From NCBI RefSeq assembly GCF_000485595.1, contig NW_014577070.1:651210-715209 (forward strand): a stretch of 64,000 bases of DNA, in the 5' to 3' direction. Below are positions 25,001-37,000 of this stretch, piece by piece. The stretch is from Priapulus caudatus (Eukaryota; Priapulida; Priapulimorpha; Priapulimorphida; Priapulidae). Each line of letters opens with the position of its first letter. Positions within the stretch are counted from its first letter, which is position 1. The notes beneath the pieces were generated by a model. The model was not told the origin of the DNA. It searched no databases and saw nothing but the letters and a program-made list of their open reading frames with translations. Made by a program: the position numbers and the translations under genes.

Positions 25001-28000
25001 GTAAAAGTTCCTTCTTGCGACAGGTACAAGATTCAGACCTGGATGTTCCGAGAGCTCGATCCTGCGTCACGGCGCTGACCGAGCACTTTAACGAACGGGG
25101 CGAATCACTGGACAAGATGTACACGTCGTGGCATACACACGTGACGGCACACAAATTGTTCAAGACACAGTGGGAGCAGTTCATGATCGAAGCTCGAAAG
25201 GTTGGTGAACGAGAAAGTGACAAACGTTTTAGCCACATTCAACTAGCTAGGCTTATGTAATGGTAAACACGTGTCATGTTGTGCAAGTCATAGTGGGTCT
25301 TGTTCATGATTGAAACTCTGAAGGTAGATGAACGACAAAATGACCACCATTTCCCCCACAATACGCGTAGTCTAATGAAATGTCTAGCAATTAAAAAGTA
25401 AACTTAACATTGTTTGTATTGTTTGGGAATTATACAGTATTTTTAATTCAAGTTTTAAAATTCTACTATATATTTATTCAGGCTAGAAGTATTAAAAACG
25501 AAAGTCACGTTTACAGATTTCATATGAGGAAGAATAGGACAGTGTTTTTTGCTGGCTAGTACATGTTTTCACAAATTAATGTGATAGCAATTGGTGGTCA
25601 TATTGCAATTGGTGTTGTTGATTATGGTGATCCTTCACTCTATGTTTTGCTGCACACACGTGGATACTAAGCTGTAAGATAATATGTGACTCGTGTATTC
25701 CGCCTTTGATGTATTCCTCTGGAATTGAAAAGAAACAAAACACCAGATAATAATCCCACTTTTAAATTGCACCTTATATTTCTGACTATTGGGTGGCATC
25801 CCATAGAATCTGTGTCACCTGTGCAAAGCAAAACCTTTTCCTAAACCTCGTCCTAAACGTGGTTAAACGATGAGCAAACGGTAAACTATAACTTACTGGT
25901 GTTTTGTTTCTTGTCTCCAGACAATTGACTGGGTGATGAAAGCTGAAAACGACCAGTTTCCCGTGATTGCTGGTGACCTTGGTGGTTCGCTAGAGGGCAC
26001 CCAGCATTTCCAACGCCAACTCACCGAGTTTGAGCCCACACATCAGGTACACGGCCCATCTGTTTGCTTATACTTCAGGCAATAACTAACACGATGGAGA
26101 TGGAGAAGCAACCGTTTGGCCCCAACGTTGCGGCAGACCTCAGCAAAGGTCTGCAGGCGACGGAGGAGCAAAATCGCATGCTGGAAGAGTTCATGCCACA
26201 GGCACAGGTACCGCGACATGCGACGCAAATCCATCACAAGTAATGATTGGGCAGTACGACGTGTCCAGTGCAATGTAAAAAGTCGGCATGGAACTAAAAT
26301 AAAAACACGATGTCACGGGTATTCACACCAAGCAGTTGCTCCTCGCTATGATCATGTCATTTGTCTCCATAACCTAGCTGACTGATAAAATTAACGTATC
26401 TTGCCTGGCATGATTTCCAGGCAGCTGCAGCTAATCCTTGTTGTAATAGGACATTTCGAGAGACAATTCTTGGCAACAGAATGCTCCAAAGCTCGTGAAA
26501 CGTATTAATAATTCCGTCGTGACCGATCTAGTGTCTAAGGGGGTTTTGCTTATCTCGTTTCGATGAATAAGTCAATTATTAAGTAAGAAATGCTGTCTGT
26601 CTATCACCCGGGTCTAAGTACTCGCTTAACACACCTCTACGAGCACATAACACACTTCCTCTTCTGCGGATCGACTAATTTGCCGATATCGGCTTGGTTG
26701 ACAGAGGGCGCTGCAGGAGCTGGAGACGATGATCAGGATGGCGGATTCGCTCGGTGCTCAGGGCGACACGCACGGACAGAAGGAGCAGATCGTCACCGAA
26801 CTACTGAAGGTCTACAAGCGCTTCCAGGGCCGCATCACCGAGTACCAGATGCTGCTTAATCTCGCCATCACCTTCTACAAGAATCTCAACCAGGTGAACG
26901 ATGCGCGATCGCCCGCTGCGTCAACCCTGTCCACAACGTAGTACTGTCACAGCGCACATACGCGCGCAAATTAAATTAAGGTCGAGAAAGATGGAAGCAC
27001 GATTTCGGCCTGCAGGAGAATTCTGCATACCGCCGACATCACATATTCTGTGATATCATATTATTTACACATACAAGTGCACTACAAGTAGTCATGCTAG
27101 AAATGCAAACGCTTGTTATATACTTTTATATTGTAAATGTATACGAATTTAGACATTTTGAGTGGCAAGAATCATTAATCTTGTTGGCGACAGTTGTTCT
27201 ATAACCCAATGAAATGGCGTTCTTTGAGCTGCCTTATCAGTCCGTACTGTAATTCGAGGTCAGGGAACTAGACTGGCCACAGCTGAGATGTGTGATCGTG
27301 ACAACCGAATGCTTGCGTGTGTGTGGCGGGTGGGGGCTATCATTGACAGGTGGTGACCGTGCGATAATACACTTGTCAGGTCGATGCCGTCATCGCTGAT
27401 CAGGAGCGCGACTTCAAGTCGGAGGAGTGTCCGATTGAGGTGTCGCAGGCACAGATCATGCTGCAGCAGCACATCGCCAACAAGGACGGCATCAGGAACA
27501 TGTTCCAGCACACGTTCAACGACGGAGAGAAGGTCGTGCAGAGAGTCAGACAACAGGTGGGTAGCTAGCCTAGCTTACACTGGTGCGGTCCCGTCGGGTT
27601 CAAATTGATAACAAAAAAATAAAAAAGAGTGAGCAGACCCTCAGCAACCTGTAATTATTTTGGCCCGATGGGAAAATTGTTATGTATAATGGTCCTTTTT
27701 ATGAACCCCCAAGAAGACAAGATGGCCGATTATGTTATCGTCTCATACATTATCAGGGGTTTCATCTTGTCAGTTGCTGTCACACCAGAGGGCCTTGTGC
27801 AGTCAACACATGATGGAACTTATAAATACTCCTGGGTTTTTTCAGAGTTCAACTTTATCGCAGATGTTAACGAAAGAGAGAAACGTTATGAGAGAGTAAC
27901 CAGATTTCAAAATATTGAGATTTTGGATGGTTTAGCCCTTATGTAACAAGATCGGTTGTTATGGCTGTTGGGTGATAAGTGACATTATTTCGTGGTAGGA

Positions 28001-31000
28001 CTTTGGAGAAGTGTCTATGCAAGACGTGCAGGGCATTCTGGAGCTGACAAATGACAAGAGAAAGCGATGGGAGTGGCTATGGGATCAGAGGCAGAAGCAA
28101 CTGACACAGAATCTGAAACTCTGTACACTCAAGAATGACTTTACCAGGGTGAGTAAATGAAAGTTATGCTAGGTGTACTAGCATTAACGAAACATGACAA
28201 GATTAAACCTTTATTATGATGTAATTTAATCTTTTGCTACTAAATTCGCAGTTAAAAGGACATCGTATGCGTTTTTTGCCTATTAGATTACTGGCATGAT
28301 AGATGACCTGGATGGCCAGATTCAAGCCAGGAAGGGACAGTATGGAACGTCTGTACAGTCTGCAAAGATGACTTCTCAAGTTTTCATTGAATTCCAGAAG
28401 ACACTCGAGGTACTGTGTAGTATAAAACTCACTCGGTGTCACAATCAATAACGAAACGATCATTTGCTATAAAAATGTTTTCCTGAACTGTCACTGTCGT
28501 TTTCCTGAACTGTCCTAAATGTAATGAACTGTGCTATACACGACCTGGCTTGAAAATAGTTGACCAAAGAGAGAAATACACTTTGTGGTGAGAAGGTAGC
28601 ATGTTCCATGTATGCCACTGTACACGAGTACTGTACACTAGTAGCCACTTAATTACTTGTATCACAGACATATCTTACAGTATAGATAGATGCACAATGC
28701 ACACACTCATGCACACACGCACGCACGCACATTATCTCATTATATACATATATGAGACATATACTATAGTATACGTCAACTTTACCGGCACGACCGAGAC
28801 AATCACCGGCTCGTTAGATGCAAGAACAGCCTCTAAAAACCACCCAGCCTAGCTGCATAGAAGCTGCACTCGGCGGCTAACTATGTACGTAGCACGTGCG
28901 CCGCTGCATGTGCGGCTGTCTTGTCCCGTGACATCATATTCGACGGCGACTAGCCTTGCACGCCGCTTGTGCGTTTCACTCATCACGTCCCGCGGCTTCA
29001 TCGCCTGCCGCATCTCTCTCGTGACAGCTGCTAGAGGTGCAGATCCAGAAGTTCACGAGCACGGCGGAGATGATGATCTCGGACGGGCACTACGACGCGC
29101 CGGCGATCCGGCAGAACGTCACCGAGCTGCAGCGCAAGTGGAGTCGCTTCCACACGACGATGGGCGAGCACAAGATGCTGCTCGACCTCAACGTCACCCT
29201 GCAGGAGCTCATCGAGGAGGTAAGTGTCACATACGCCTTAGAGAAAAATGTGTCACTTAAGCATTGCACAGCGGTATGTGTCACGTAAGCATCACAGAGG
29301 CATGTGGTGCATAAGCATCACAGAGGTACATGTCACATAAGCATCACAGAGGTATATGTCACATAGGTGTCACAGAGGTGTTTGTCACATACGCCTTCAA
29401 GAAAAATGTGTCACATAAGCATCACAGAGTTATGTGTCACGTAAGCATCACAGAGGTGCATGTAATGAGAAACTTAGCGTGCTCTCATCGTCGCGCTGCG
29501 AATCGTTACAACACGACTCTACGCTCCTGAGTGCTTCACACACGTTCTTGTGCTTCGTGTGTCACAGACGGAGAGTTGGTGCAAGCACGCGAGCATGCTG
29601 CTAGTGCAGGTGGGCCGCATGTCGACCGAGGTGAAGACGCCGGACGATGCCAACCATCTCATACACGAGGTGAACAACTTCCTAGAGCCGTCCAAGCACC
29701 AGCAACAGGACAGAATCAACAAGATCTCGGAGCTGTCCGTGCAGCTGTATGGTAAGTATGCGTTACACATGTTAACGCCACTCGGAAATCAACTTGGGTT
29801 CTTTGGTGTTGAGGCGTGTCGTGGCAGCGCGTAGGAGCGGTGGAATCGTTCCTGACCCATGTGTCACTCCTGTTGTGGCAACGCGTAGGAGCGGTGGAAT
29901 CGTTCCTGACCCATGTGTCACTCCTGTTGTGGCAACGCGTAGGAGCGGTGGAATCGTTCCTGACCCATGTGTCGCTCCTGTTGTGGCAACGCGTAGGAGC
30001 GGTGGAATCGTTCGTGACTGATGTGTTGCTTCTGTTGCAGGAAACCAAGGTCCAGTGATGGTTGAGCCGATAGTCGTGAAGAACAGAGAGATCATGGAAA
30101 GTTTCTGGATGATTAACACGGAGCTGAACAAATTTGTCACCAACCTGCAACAGCCACAAATAAAACCGGTAGGTTGTGGGCCTTTAGGCGGAATAATTCA
30201 TGTTACATCCTCTGGAAATGGAAGGCTGTAGCTGTAATTACTACGTGGCAGGGTTTTCTGGGGCTGTCTTAGTTAGTTACCAATATTATTTAGTTATTTT
30301 TGTTTTTGATGAAGAAGGTTAACAAAAGTTTGTAACCGTGTTACTAATTCTAATGGTTTTATTTTCTACCATTTACTTTTCCATTTTTTTCTTATACAAG
30401 TTTTATATGTACACGTACTCAGCCTTTTAAGACCTACGGTTTAGTATTCCTTTACTCGTTTTTTTTTTGGTTCAAATTGCTTTTGTGTTCCTGTGTGAAT
30501 GCTAGGAGATTCTTGAGTCGATTGAAGAGGTCCATGTACCTGGACAAGAGGTAGAGTTTATAGTTGGTATAACCGGTCCCGGTGGCGAGGGGGCACCCGC
30601 GCAGGAGCCGTCGCAGCACATGAAAGAAATGCAACAGATGATGGAGTCTGCAATGCAGACGATGCAGCAAGAGATGACAGTCGAAGAGTTTGTGGACTCT
30701 ACGCGCGTGGAACACCAGCAGCAGCCTGTGCAGGTTATTGCTCGCTTACTGTAAAAAAATTCCACTTGAAATTTCATGGTCTTGAATCAGGAGAATTCCT
30801 CAGCATGGAATTTCGTTGCGGAGAATGAGATCGGGCGTGGAATACGTTGGTTGATGTTGTCCTGCTGCATTGATTATTGCATATTGTGCAACCAGTTGCC
30901 GCCATATCGACCATGGAGACGATACATGGTGTTCTGCGCTGCCGTGTTTTAATGAATGTCATGTGAGATCCTGCTTGTGGAGTAACTGTGGAATGCTATT

Positions 31001-34000
31001 ATTTTGCCGATTTTTCATAAAGGCTGATGCGTTTCTCAATGTGTTGATCCTCTCTGAAGCATGCAAATGCATTATGCATATACTCCCAGCCATTATGGCC
31101 CGTATTGTAGAGTTAGAATACCATTTCCTGCCATTTAGCATTCCCACTGCATGATCGTCGCCCAGTGCACTACAGTGTGGATTGTAAAGAGAGCGTTTCT
31201 GGCAAATATGTGTTCAATAAATTAAACTACGCACTCAAAACCATTTGTAGCTACATCCTCGCTTGCTTGTGCTTTGGTGTTTCTACGTGGTGTCTGTTGT
31301 TTGTTGAGAATAGGCTCGACTCTTGAAAGAACATGTTTATACCTAATGTAGTTAGAGTGTTTTTACCTCCTACTAATATTATTATTCCCTAAAATTGCAC
31401 CATATTGTCTGCGTTTGCCGTTTTTTATTAATAGTTTAGAGAGATTGCTTTCAATTTTTTATTACTTATATTTCTATAATACATAGGCCCTATATATTTC
31501 TATTGTTTCTCTCCTACTGTAAGTTATAACAACTTTTTAATTTTTTAATTTTTATTGTAATCGTTATTAACTCTATGGTATTATAATGCCACCTTGTCTG
31601 TTTTGTTATTAACTGGACGTAAAAGTAGTGGAGGCGGCATGACATCTTTGTCGGCTTAATGTTAACACTGTGGTATCATTCACCTAAATCTCAGGAGCCC
31701 GCGACAGAACCCGGTGCATATTTTCCTGTGGACACAGCAGAATTCATAGTTGGTATTACGGCAATGCAAGAGCAGCCGCAGCAAATGCCCGTGTCAGAGG
31801 TAGTCTCACAGACAGATGTCACTAGACAGGAGACTGTCACTAGGCAGGAGACTGTCACTACCGAGGTGACAACGGAAACACAGCAGCAGGTTGTTAACCG
31901 TGTCGGCGTTCTAGATGTCGTGGATGTAGAACCGTGTTCGCTTTATTGTCGCTTTATTGTCGCTTTATTGTCTGGCATTATTCCAGCTTGCTACCCACTC
32001 CCTCTGATGCTTGCAGCTTTTAATCTACATTGTCAACTATTTGTGGAGGAAGAGTACACTGTAATTGGTAGTGCTTCAGCTCTTAAACGATCGATTACAC
32101 ATTGTTTGTATAGCTATATATCTGGGTTTTTCATTTTGCTGTGTGCTTGTACGATGTACTTATAAATATATAAAATATATAAGTGGTAAATTCTCTTTAA
32201 GCACGATGTGCATGGACAATTTTCGGTCACCATGCTTGCTCATGTTACTGATTACTGGTATATCAAACAAGGTTGATGGTGTTTGATCTCAAGTGATTGG
32301 TGACGTTTCAGTCGCATGTGATGCCGGTAGATCACGCGCAATTTTTGATTGTGCGTGTGTCGCACTGACATGTTGATTCTTATGGCGGTAGTTATGGGTG
32401 TCAGTAATGGAATTTCCTACAGGAAGGTGAATTTTCCTATGTTATGGTAGTTTGCTGATGTGTTTTCTATTTTGCTGCTTATGGCATCATATTCTACAGT
32501 CAGTGTTATTTTAGAAATTTGCTTGTTTGTACAAGGTCGTAGATAGTGCGTGTTTATGGGTTCAGTTTAGATGAACTTGAGTTTTTGAGTTTTTTATTGC
32601 AAAAGCATTTATCTGAACAGTGTGATCTGTATTTCAATATTGTAAAATCTTTATTTTCTGTACGTGAGATTATATTCTGTACGCGAATGGCATGTACCTT
32701 TTGGCAGGTTGTTGAGATCCTCACCAACATTACTTGTCTTGAAATTCAATCTCTCATGTGACCTTGAAGTGGACTCTAGAAGTAATGACTATAAACACGA
32801 GTTCTTCAGCGTATATATGTCAGCAGCTGCTGTAAATATTACCAGGCATTACCTCTATTATTATTCTACCTACTATTATTTTCTCTTACCGTACTGCAAG
32901 CGCATAGGCGGGGGGGGGCGTGTCCTGGGGGCCTAGGACCCCCCCAATCAAAATCAAAATCCAAAAAAATATTCCAAAAAAATCCACTTTTTTTCTCTAT
33001 TTTCTTTTTCTCTTAAAAGCTGCAGAAGTATTGTCAACAAAACATGGCGTCTAAATCTTGATTTAAAAGCAATATTCTACATTGAACTCAAATTTTTTTT
33101 TAGACCATCAGCCCAAGGACCCCTCCGCCCCGTCAACCAAATTACTGTACGCGCCGCGGCCGGGCGCCCCCCCCCCCCGCCCCCCCCCCCCCCCCCCGCC
33201 CCCCCCCCCCACCCCTACCGCCCACCCGCCAACCGCCACCCCCCCCCCCCCCTCGCCCCCCCCCCCCCCCGCCCGCCCCGCCCCCCTCCCCCCGACCACC
33301 CCGCCCCCCCCCCCCGCCACCCCAACACCCCCCCCCCACCCCCCCCCCCCGCCCCCCCCCCCCCCCCCCCACCCCGCCACGCCCCCCCCCCCCCCCCACC
33401 CCCACCCCACCCCCCCCGCCCACGCCCCACACCCCCCGATGGTGAGGGTCTTCCGGCTACTATCAGGCCCTGTTCCGTACCGCGTGCATGGCCTGCGTAC
33501 TGTCTATTTCTATGTAGATTTGTTATACGCATTTATATAAAGGAATCTGTTGTGTTGTAGATGCCACAAGTTCGAGGAGGTTCAATTCCAAGTAGGTCTT
33601 CCAGGCAGAACCGATGGCGCTGCACACTGCTGCAGCCATCCACAGGTAATATCAACACTACCTGCTCGTAGTCAGATTTTTAAGAGGTACTTCACTTCGT
33701 CTTGTACAAATCACTGAATATTTGAAATTGTAGTATATAAACAAGAGGTGAATGTGTTCTAAGGTTACTGTGCTGTGTCATTCCAGGTGATCTCATAAGC
33801 CAAAATGTTGAATTTAACAAAATTACAATCTTGATTGATACTAATAGTTGGACATTTTACAATTTCAAGTAGCGATAGAATGAATATAGAATTTGTGTTA
33901 TTGGATACAAAAGATCCCATTAAATTTGGCACATGTAGTTTTAGCAATGTAAAATGCCTTTTGCTGGAAAGAATTTGGTGTGCGTAAAAGGTACAGAAAT

Positions 34001-37000
34001 GGGCATTTTAGGTGTATTCATGGATTCAGTTTGGGCCAAAACCTTGCCAACAGTGATTGATGGGGCCTGCTGTGGAGGCAGATTACAGTACACGTTTTAT
34101 ATAAAGGTGTAGACAAATCGTTTACAGGTTCACACACACAGACATGCACTTACGGTGTGGAATGATTAGTAGTTGTTCCATGTTTGACAACCTCAGTGAA
34201 ATAGGGTGCTCAAAGCGTGTACTCATAACGCCTAAAATGCCAAATTCTGCCCCTTTAATATGTTATATAGACGAGGTTTAGTTTGTCGGGTTTGCACATT
34301 TTTGTTGTTATCTAAACAGATGCAGACTGCTCCAGAGCCACAGAGGTCAGAGCTTGAAATTCAGAAGAAGCACGAGCCGGTGGAGTTCATGGTCAAGGTA
34401 TGTATCTGTGATGTACATAAATTATACATGTTAATTAACAAGCGAACTAACTCATTAATATACTCATAACGATTAGTCGTCCATTAACACAGTAATACAT
34501 AGAAAGAAGGGACAGTAGCAACATAATTACTGTTGTGTACAGGTTGATAGCGAACCTCCCATGGTAGAGGAACCGATTTCACAAACGCAGGTACAGCAGG
34601 TGAAGGCTGAGCCCATCACCCCGCAGACTCCGTTTGCTCCGCAACAGTCAGTTTCGCGTTGTGCGCCTAAACTCAGCTACCCCCGTCCAGTCCAGCACGC
34701 ATGGCTGTCGTAGAGCAGTAAACTGCGATAGGCTGGTGCGTGGCGTGGTGGTTGTTCAGCGCACGATGCGTGCGTGAGTTGGTCAGTGAAGGTAGGGAGA
34801 GTGCAGCGCTTGGATGTCACTGGCTTCGATGCGGAATGCTGCTTCCCGCAGCTGAAATTGCGTGATCGATGGAAGTTGTGGGCTGTACTGTAATACTGGT
34901 CGTTGTCTTGTTCTTTATTCCTAACTGGTCTTCCCTGTCTTATACCACTCGTTAGCTGCATCTGTCTGGTTTAAAAGACTGTGTATTCAAACTTCAATTT
35001 TTCTTTTTTGAAAAAGTGTTTTTGAGTGTTTGAGAGTTTTTTGATAACATTACTCAAGCTCTCAGCATTATTTCTGGTTGAGTAAGGTTTAATCATGCTG
35101 GTGTCGATTTTTATTTATTAGAATATTAGCAAGAAACAAATACAAGTTTGATTATAAACATGGCCAGTGGATGCTCGTTTGAATTTATGTTTGGCGCTAT
35201 TGCTTGTGCTACGTACCACTCACTGTTGCTGTGGTAAAGTAAGTTTCACTATTCTATAATATATTTGCAATAACGCTCTGATTATTACTGCACTGTTAAA
35301 GTAGGTATGCAGCATAAATAATAAATAACACAGCTAAAAATAATCGTGGAAGGTAAAATAATGAGGCCAGTGATTAGAAATCACAACCCCCTTGTGCATA
35401 CCGTGTGCCAATAAACAAGAATAGTGTAACTTACCTCACCAATAGGAAAAGCAACTCACGCAATGGTATCAACCTTAACAGCCAGATTTTAAAATCAGGT
35501 TATTGTTTATTTCTCATTACTATTGCAACGTAAATATTGACACTGAGCAAAAAGAAATCCAAGTTTAATAAGTTGAAAGAAAATAGTTCTGAAGCTAGAG
35601 TTGTGTTATCGATCAAATTTTTATTTAAAGGGACAGCCTCTAGGATTTTACTGCATACAACTGTACTTACTGTATAACAAATCGTCTATACCCACACGTA
35701 TTTGTTACCAGATACCTAATTTAATTGTTATAATTAATTACACATCATGCTACGAAATTTGAACGGCGCCATGACACCCGCGACCGTCGCTGCCCCAAAA
35801 AGTTGCGTATTTGACAATTCATTTTGCACGTTACAGACCGAGGGCTAATCACAAAAGTGCAATTATATTGATACCTAAATGCTATTTAACACCGAACGAT
35901 ATTCATTTTAGGGCAAATTTATCCATATTATAACTGAAATTATATGTCGTTTATAAGAGATTACAATCCTTTTGCTTTTAAATGAATAAATAAGAAACAC
36001 CCTCGGTCTGTAGCCCTTGGCTGGAAAGTGGTTTTGCGCAACTTATCAGATCGTGCGCTTTGAGTGCGCGCCACCGCGTCGTTGTAATCAAAGCTGTAGT
36101 CGTTAGTTTTAAAACATTAAAAAAAAAAAGTATTTCTAATGGTGATTGAACCATGAAACTTTTTATGAAGCGTAATTATAACCTAAATTAGCTGAAAATA
36201 ACCCTAGAACCTAGAGTAAACTCTCCCTTTAAATTTTGAGGGTTGGGTTCATTTTCACAGAAGTATGGAAAATGCGTTTACATGACCCAGACCACATGTG
36301 GTGCCCTCCTGTGCTTTTGATATTTTTTTGAAACCTTATTCTTGTCTGCCTTCCCAACAGCCATGGATGTAACAGATTATTTGAACTCGTAACGTTTTCA
36401 TCTTTGGGTTAATATTGGCAACGTCTATCAAATAATAATTGTAATAATCTATCTAACAAGCATCTCTCTCTTTTTCTCTCTCTTTCGATCTGTGAGGTAT
36501 GAGGCTCAATGCTATATATATCTCCAGTCAAGTAACGCTATATGTTCTAACAACTACTCATGTGGGCACGTGTAGATAACGGAGATTGCCATACAGCCTC
36601 AACAGCCCCAGCCCACCACTTTTGAGGAGGTTGAGTTAGGTGTGGACGTGATGGGGCTGAGGTTGAGCAGCCCCCGCCCCACCACGCAGATACAGCCACC
36701 TGCACCACAACGCACACATTGCAGAGTTGCCAGCAACCCTTACAACAGGAAACTGTACAACTGCCACAGACGGGGTAGAAAAATGATTTTCTTAGTGTGC
36801 ATTTTTTTTTAGCTCGTGCATCTTTTTTAGGTTTCATACTTAAAGACAGATGTCATATATATATATGTATATATACATGTATAAAAAAATAGAAATTTTA
36901 CATATCTAGGCACATCCAGTTCCCTCATCTGCCTTCACAATCGCCAACAAAAGCTCCTTTGTAACAATTAATTTAACTTGTAACTTGGACTTTTTTATAT

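Noticed and set aside
27629-27946. 105-residue ORF inside the intron 27557-27998
   Set aside because: Not helical like its neighbours, no acceptor-donor pair in phase, and no recognised family; kept as intron or an old repeat fragment.
29821-30036. CRISPR-like direct repeats
   Set aside because: Contiguous 54-bp minisatellite without spacers, in a eukaryotic intron.
29716-30159. Antisense ORFs of 123 and 147 residues with internal repeats
   Set aside because: The 54-bp minisatellite length is divisible by three, so it stays open on both strands; it lies in an intron of the gene.
33082-33540. Pro-rich and Gly-rich ORFs of about 100-150 residues
   Set aside because: Products of the C-rich tract; absent from copy B.
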